Shown: one piece after another, positions 4,928 to 7,715 of the stretch | How positions within the stretch are numbered: position 1 is the stretch's first letter | Layout of the letters: each line of letters starts with the position of its first letter | From: Terriglobales bacterium | GTDB lineage: Bacteria; Acidobacteriota; Terriglobia; Terriglobales; Acidobacteriaceae | Length of the DNA stretch: 7,715 nucleotides | Direction of reading: 5' to 3' | Assembly: GCA_015655365.1 (NCBI GenBank) | Contig: JAATFE010000316.1 | Location: 1-7,715 of the forward strand | Notes under the pieces: generated by a model | Seen by the model: the letters and a program-made list of their open reading frames with translations, nothing else | Told to the model about the DNA's origin: nothing | The model's database searches: none | Position numbers and translations under genes: made by a program

Positions 4928-5671
4928 CTAGTGCTCGTGCGAAACCGCTCCGGAGAGATAGATCATCGACAGGAGCATGAAGATGTACGCCTGAATGAGT
5001 GAAACGCCGAAGTGCAGGCCCAGAAAGATGACGGGGATGCCCAGCGGAATCAGCGAAAAGAAGACCATCGACACCAGATCGCTGGCAAACATGTTGGCGT
5101 AAAGACGGATGGTGAGCGACATGACGCGCGCGCAGTGGGAGATGATCTCGATGGGGAACAACAGCGGCGAAATCCACCACACCGGACCGGCAAACTGCTT
5201 CAGGTAGCCGATGGGCCCATGAACGCGCACACCGTGGTAGTGGTAAAAGATAAACGTCAGGATGGCGATGCCCAGGGGCACTTCAGGCAGCTTGGTGGGG
5301 GTATCGAGGCCCGGGATCAGTCCCAGCAAGTTGTTGAGCACGACGAACAGGGCGATGCAGGTGACGAAGGCCTGGAAGCGCTCATAGCCGTGGCCGATGA
5401 CCTGGTCTGCCTGGCCGCCGGTGAACTCGTGGACCATTTCGGCGATTTGCTGCGCCGGGTTCGGCTTCTCCACCGACAGGCTCATCCGCACGATCACGAA
5501 GAAGGCAATGAGGCCGAGTACGACCAGCAGTTCCAACCCCAGCGCCTGGTTGATCTTGACAGCTCTTTGGGCGGCCTCGGCCGCACCCAAGCCAATCGAT
5601 TGAAAAGCCTTGACCTCAACGCCCATGAAGAGGCCGTTCAGCAAACGGACGAGTGCAAAAGATTCCGGCAT
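4928..5671 (-). CDS. atpB: F-type ATP synthase a subunit (stator ion channel)
   Basis: A 247-residue integral membrane protein forming the half-channels that load and unload ions on the c ring. The essential arginine is Arg189 in SLTIRLYANMFAS. LNNLLGLIPG (112-121) and PIEIISHCARVMSL (173-186) are family signatures. Hydrophobic segments lie at about 46-63, 101-119, 131-144, 168-196 and 205-241, as in other a subunits. It ends in a short HEH tail. ATG at 5671 has only a weak A-rich upstream region. Met16 is a possible but worse start, because the N-terminal residues fit the usual length. It lies 57 bases after atpI, but 223 bases before atpE. Confidence 0.97.
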   Translation of the reverse strand: MPESFALVRLLNGLFMGVEVKAFQSIGLGAAEAAQRAVKINQALGLELLVVLGLIAFFVIVRMSLSVEKPNPAQQIAEMVHEFTGGQADQVIGHGYERFQAFVTCIALFVVLNNLLGLIPGLDTPTKLPEVPLGIAILTFIFYHYHGVRVHGPIGYLKQFAGPVWWISPLLFPIEIISHCARVMSLTIRLYANMFASDLVSMVFFSLIPLGIPVIFLGLHFGVSLIQAYIFMLLSMIYLSGAVSHEH

Positions 5672-5728
5672 GAAGACTTTATCTTTCTGTTTCCGGCCTG
5701 CATTGTGCGAGAACAGCCGTTTTGGAAC

Positions 5729-6142
5729 TTAATCTCGAAGCAATTGAAGGGCTTCCCAAGCCAAGGTCACAAACGCCAGACCCAAACCGCAGAGAAGAGC
5801 CACCACCGAGCCGTGGAAACACTTCAGGCTACCATAAATTGCCGCAGCATAGACTGTGAGCCTGAGCACAAAGGACACGGCGACCAGGGCGGCGCTTTTG
5901 GGAATTTTCTGCTTGTCGAGCTTGGCATTGACGAAGCGGATGAGGCGCTGCCACTCCAGAATGCTGGCCGCGGAGATTGCCGCGCCCACGGCCAGCATGG
6001 CCGCGTTGCGCCAGCCAGAGGCAAACAACAGCACTACCGCGGGAACGAGGCCCAGAATCAGGGTGTCGCGAATGGCCCGCTTGAGCAGGGCCTCAAGAGC
6101 CGCATCGGTGAGATCGGCGAGGGGGGTGGAATTTTCTGTCAT
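5729..6142 (-). CDS. atpI: ATP synthase subunit I (AtpI-like membrane protein)
   Basis: A 137-residue protein with four hydrophobic segments (about 28-42, 47-62, 84-104, 111-130), separated by a basic loop with FVNAKLDKQKIPKS (70-83). Length, topology and position directly before atpB match the ATP synthase I family (PF03899), which assists c-ring assembly in several bacteria. The sequence of this family is poorly conserved, so the call depends partly on context. The gene starts at ATG 6142, 21 bases after atpZ, without a strong Shine-Dalgarno (AGGA lies too far upstream). Translational coupling to atpZ is therefore likely. Confidence 0.8.
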   Translation of the reverse strand: MTENSTPLADLTDAALEALLKRAIRDTLILGLVPAVVLLFASGWRNAAMLAVGAAISAASILEWQRLIRFVNAKLDKQKIPKSAALVAVSFVLRLTVYAAAIYGSLKCFHGSVVALLCGLGLAFVTLAWEALQLLRD

Positions 6143-6163
6143 GGTTATTGGCCGGAGATTCCT

Positions 6164-6457
6164 TTATCGGCCCGGCTTCCTTTTTTTGGAGGTGACGCGG
6201 ACTCCGTTCATGGAGGCGATCGCGAGGCGAATCACGTAGACCAGTCCCGAGACACCGCCAACCACGATACCGGCGATGCCAAGCCACGACTGGTGGAATC
6301 GGCTATCGAGCCAGGCGCCCAGCAGCCAGCCGATAAACGCGGAAGAAGGCAGCAGAATGGCAATCTGCATCAGCTTCTCGGCTTCGACGAGGGTAGCAAG
6401 ACCGCCCGATGACCTGGGCTCGGGCCGGGGGTTCGGAATGGGGCGATTGAAGGCCAT
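6164..6457 (-). CDS. atpZ: AtpZ-like F0F1 ATPase accessory protein
   Basis: A 97-residue protein with a proline-rich N-terminus (PIPNPRPEP, 6-14), two membrane segments (about 30-50 and 58-81) and a basic tail (SKKRKPGR). IGWLLGAWLDSRF (42-54) followed by GIVVGGVSGLVYVIR matches the AtpZ/AtpI family (PF09527), small proteins at the head of atp operons linked to c-ring assembly or, more speculatively, to magnesium or calcium transport. The frame is open further upstream to 6544. I chose ATG at 6457 because AGGA lies 9 bases before it and the longer N-terminus is Cys/Trp-rich and unlike the family. It is the first gene of the Fo cluster and diverges from lysS. Confidence 0.85.
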   Translation of the reverse strand: MAFNRPIPNPRPEPRSSGGLATLVEAEKLMQIAILLPSSAFIGWLLGAWLDSRFHQSWLGIAGIVVGGVSGLVYVIRLAIASMNGVRVTSKKRKPGR

Positions 6458-6475
6458 AGAGGTTCCTGTCCAGCA

Positions 6476-6504
6476 TACAGTGCAAACCCATGAGCAGGTA
6501 TACT
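6476..6504 (+). promoter_or_regulatory. Candidate promoter of lysS
   Basis: TATACT at 6499-6504 matches the -10 consensus at five of six positions. At 17 bases upstream only a poor -35 (TACAGT, 6476-6481) is present. The site lies in the 87-base divergent spacer, giving a leader of about 34 bases. That leader contains the small hairpin TGGGC (6512-6516) with GCCCA (6521-6525). Confidence 0.35.
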
Positions 6505-6531
6505 TCCCTTTTGGGCAATCGCCCAGCCGAT

Positions 6532-6540
6532 GGAAGGAAA
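6532..6540 (+). promoter_or_regulatory. Ribosome binding site favouring the GTG start of lysS
   Basis: GGAAGGAAA lies four bases before GTG at 6545. An in-frame ATG exists at 6530, but it would overlap this site and has no purine-rich sequence of its own, so GTG is preferred. Confidence 0.6.
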
Positions 6541-6544
6541 TCAC

Positions 6545-7715
6545 GTGTTCGATTCAGAGTTTGAGCGCAATCTTTTCGACATGCGCAAGGCCAAGCTGAC
6601 AGAGATTGAGAAGCTGGGCCAAGCAGCCTATCCCAACCAGTTTCCCACCTCACACACCTTGCCCGCGGTTCGCGCCAAGTGGGGCGAAATGCAGACCGAG
6701 GAACTGGAAGCCAAGCGCGTCACCGTGGCTGTGGCCGGGCGCATCATGACCATTCGTGCACAGGGCAAGGCCGGATTTGCCACCTTGCAGCAGAACGGCG
6801 AACGGCTGCAGATCTACGTCCGCAAGGACGCGGTGGGCGACGACGGTTTTGCGCTCTACAAGCTGCTCGACATGGGCGACCACATCGGCGTGGTGGGTTA
6901 CCTGTTCCGCACCCGGACCGGCGAGTTGACGGTTCACGTGGAGCGACTCACCTTTTTGGCCAAGGCCATGCTGGCGCTGCCGGAGAAGTTCCATGGACTG
7001 GCCGACGTGGAGTTGCGCTATCGCCAGCGCTATGTGGACCTGTTCACCAACCTCGACGCGCGCACGGTTTTCGTGAAGCGCGCCAAGGTACTAAAGGCTT
7101 TGCGCCAGTTCTTTGACGAGCGCGGATTTATCGAAGTCGAAACGCCGATGATGCAGCAAATCGCCGGCGGCGCGGCGGCGCGGCCATTTGTGACCCATCA
7201 CAACGCGCTTGATCAGGACCTGTTTCTGCGCATTGCACCGGAGCTTTATTTGAAGCGGCTGGTGGTGGGCGGGCTGGATCGCGTCTACGAGCTGAACCGC
7301 AACTTCCGCAACGAAGGCGTGAGCACGAAGCACAATCCCGAGTTCACCATGCTGGAGTTCTACCAGGCCTACGCCAACTATCACGACCTGATGCTGCTGA
7401 CCGAAGAGCTGGTGGAGTTTGTGGCCCTGCAAGTGAACGGCACCACAGTCATTGAATTCAATGGCAACACCATCGACTTGGCGAAGTGGCTGCGACTGAG
7501 CATGAACGAGGCCATCCGCGAGTTCTGGCCGGAAGAAGCCGGGACCAAGCCCGCGTTGACCGCTTTTGAATCCGCACCGGTGCTGCAAGCTCGGCTTCAT
7601 GCGGCCATGAGTTCTCTGGAGAAGGCCGTGGGCGGAACCGCCCAACTGACCCCGGAGCGGGCTGCGGAGTTGAAGACCATGCACGGCGCGATCACGGTGG
7701 TCTACCTCGAATCGA
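6545..7715 (+). CDS. lysS: Class II lysyl-tRNA synthetase (3' end beyond the window)
   Basis: About 390 of the usual 490-510 residues are visible, without a stop. The enzyme charges tRNA-Lys with lysine in the cytoplasm. A helical N-terminus ([20 protein letters not shown]) leads to an OB-fold anticodon-binding domain at about 60-145 ([18 protein letters not shown], then [11 protein letters not shown]). The linker is [15 protein letters not shown]. The catalytic domain follows, with motif 1 [15 protein letters not shown] (189-203) and motif 2 around [20 protein letters not shown] (about 248-267), including Arg255 and Glu257. Motif 3 lies beyond the window. The start is GTG at 6545 (see the ribosome binding site). 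The last 60 visible residues, with [11 protein letters not shown] and an Ala/Glu-rich helix, are the variable insertion of the domain. It is transcribed divergently from the atp genes and no neighbour suggests a special role. Confidence 0.96.
   Translation, partial: MFDSEFERNLFDMRKAKLTEIEKLGQAAYPNQFPTSHTLPAVRAKWGEMQTEELEAKRVTVAVAGRIMTIRAQGKAGFATLQQNGERLQIYVRKDAVGDDGFALYKLLDMGDHIGVVGYLFRTRTGELTVHVERLTFLAKAMLALPEKFHGLADVELRYRQRYVDLFTNLDARTVFVKRAKVLKALRQFFDERGFIEVETPMMQQIAGGAAARPFVTHHNALDQDLFLRIAPELYLKRLVVGGLDRVYELNRNFRNEGVSTKHNPEFTMLEFYQAYANYHDLMLLTEELVEFVALQVNGTTVIEFNGNTIDLAKWLRLSMNEAIREFWPEEAGTKPALTAFESAPVLQARLHAAMSSLEKAVGGTAQLTPERAAELKTMHGAITVVYLES

Noticed and set aside
4249..4980. 243-residue open frame on the plus strand across atpE
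   Set aside because: It runs through the terminator, antisense atpE and the structured spacer. Its composition is Arg/Ser/Ala-rich without motifs.
5012..6412. Long open frame of 466 residues on the plus strand
   Set aside because: It is antisense to atpB, atpI and atpZ, rich in His, Gln, Asp and Arg with no family features. It arises from the codon bias of the membrane genes on the other strand.
6458..6544. Longer N-terminus for atpZ (29 extra residues)
   Set aside because: The extension is Cys/Trp-rich, unlike the family, and would fill the divergent spacer with lysS. ATG 6457 has a suitable AGGA.
6530..6544. ATG 6530 as start of lysS
   Set aside because: It is in frame but overlaps the GGAAGGAAA ribosome binding site and has none of its own. 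GTG 6545 is better placed.
7091..7684. 197-residue open frame on the minus strand
   Set aside because: It is antisense to the motif-bearing catalytic domain of lysS.
1..7715. CRISPR arrays, tRNA or rRNA genes, insertion sequences, defence or toxin-antitoxin genes
   Set aside because: I looked for spaced direct repeats, tRNA-like arms, transposase motifs and paired small genes and saw none.

Overview
The window looks like chromosomal DNA of an acidobacterium, most likely Terriglobia (subdivision 1). This is inferred from gene style, not from a search: an amino-acid-permease C-terminus carrying a universal-stress-like domain, an ATP synthase c subunit with a signal-peptide-like N-terminus, an Fo-only ATP synthase cluster ending at a terminator, a secreted protein of unknown function, and palindromic intergenic repeats with TGGGGCACCC edges. 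GC content is moderately high and coding density is normal. I see no phage, transposon, CRISPR or plasmid genes.

Layout. 1-648 (+) is the 3' end of a probable APC-family permease, closed by a strong terminator at 680-720. 721-1023 is a gene-poor stretch whose end serves as promoter region for a small, very basic DNA-binding-like protein (1024-1257, +), followed by a hairpin at 1280-1301. 1340-3166 (-) is a probable three-gene operon read bactofilin, then degenerate methyltransferase-like protein, then UPF0173-type metal-dependent hydrolase, with a candidate promoter at 3209-3238. Diverging from it, 3310-4185 (+) encodes a secreted protein of unknown function. A palindromic repeat (4223-4270) and a bidirectional terminator (4338-4383) separate it from the convergent ATP synthase genes.

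4396-6457 (-) is the membrane half of the F-type ATP synthase in the order atpZ, atpI, atpB, atpE. A 223-base, strongly structured spacer between atpB and atpE contains a second copy of the palindromic repeat. No atpF or F1 genes follow atpE, so the ATP synthase genes are split in this genome. Divergent from atpZ, lysS (6545 to the window end, +) encodes class II lysyl-tRNA synthetase and is cut by the window edge.

How the genes work together. AtpB and AtpE form the stator channel and rotor ring of the ion-translocating motor, with AtpI and AtpZ as assembly or accessory proteins. Bactofilin forms cytoskeletal filaments and is co-transcribed with two soluble enzymes of unknown substrate. The rest is housekeeping. 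I did not find a clearly new system. The points most worth a second look are the palindromic repeat pair, the structured atpB-atpE spacer, the c-ring ion-site residues, the bactofilin operon and the small basic protein.
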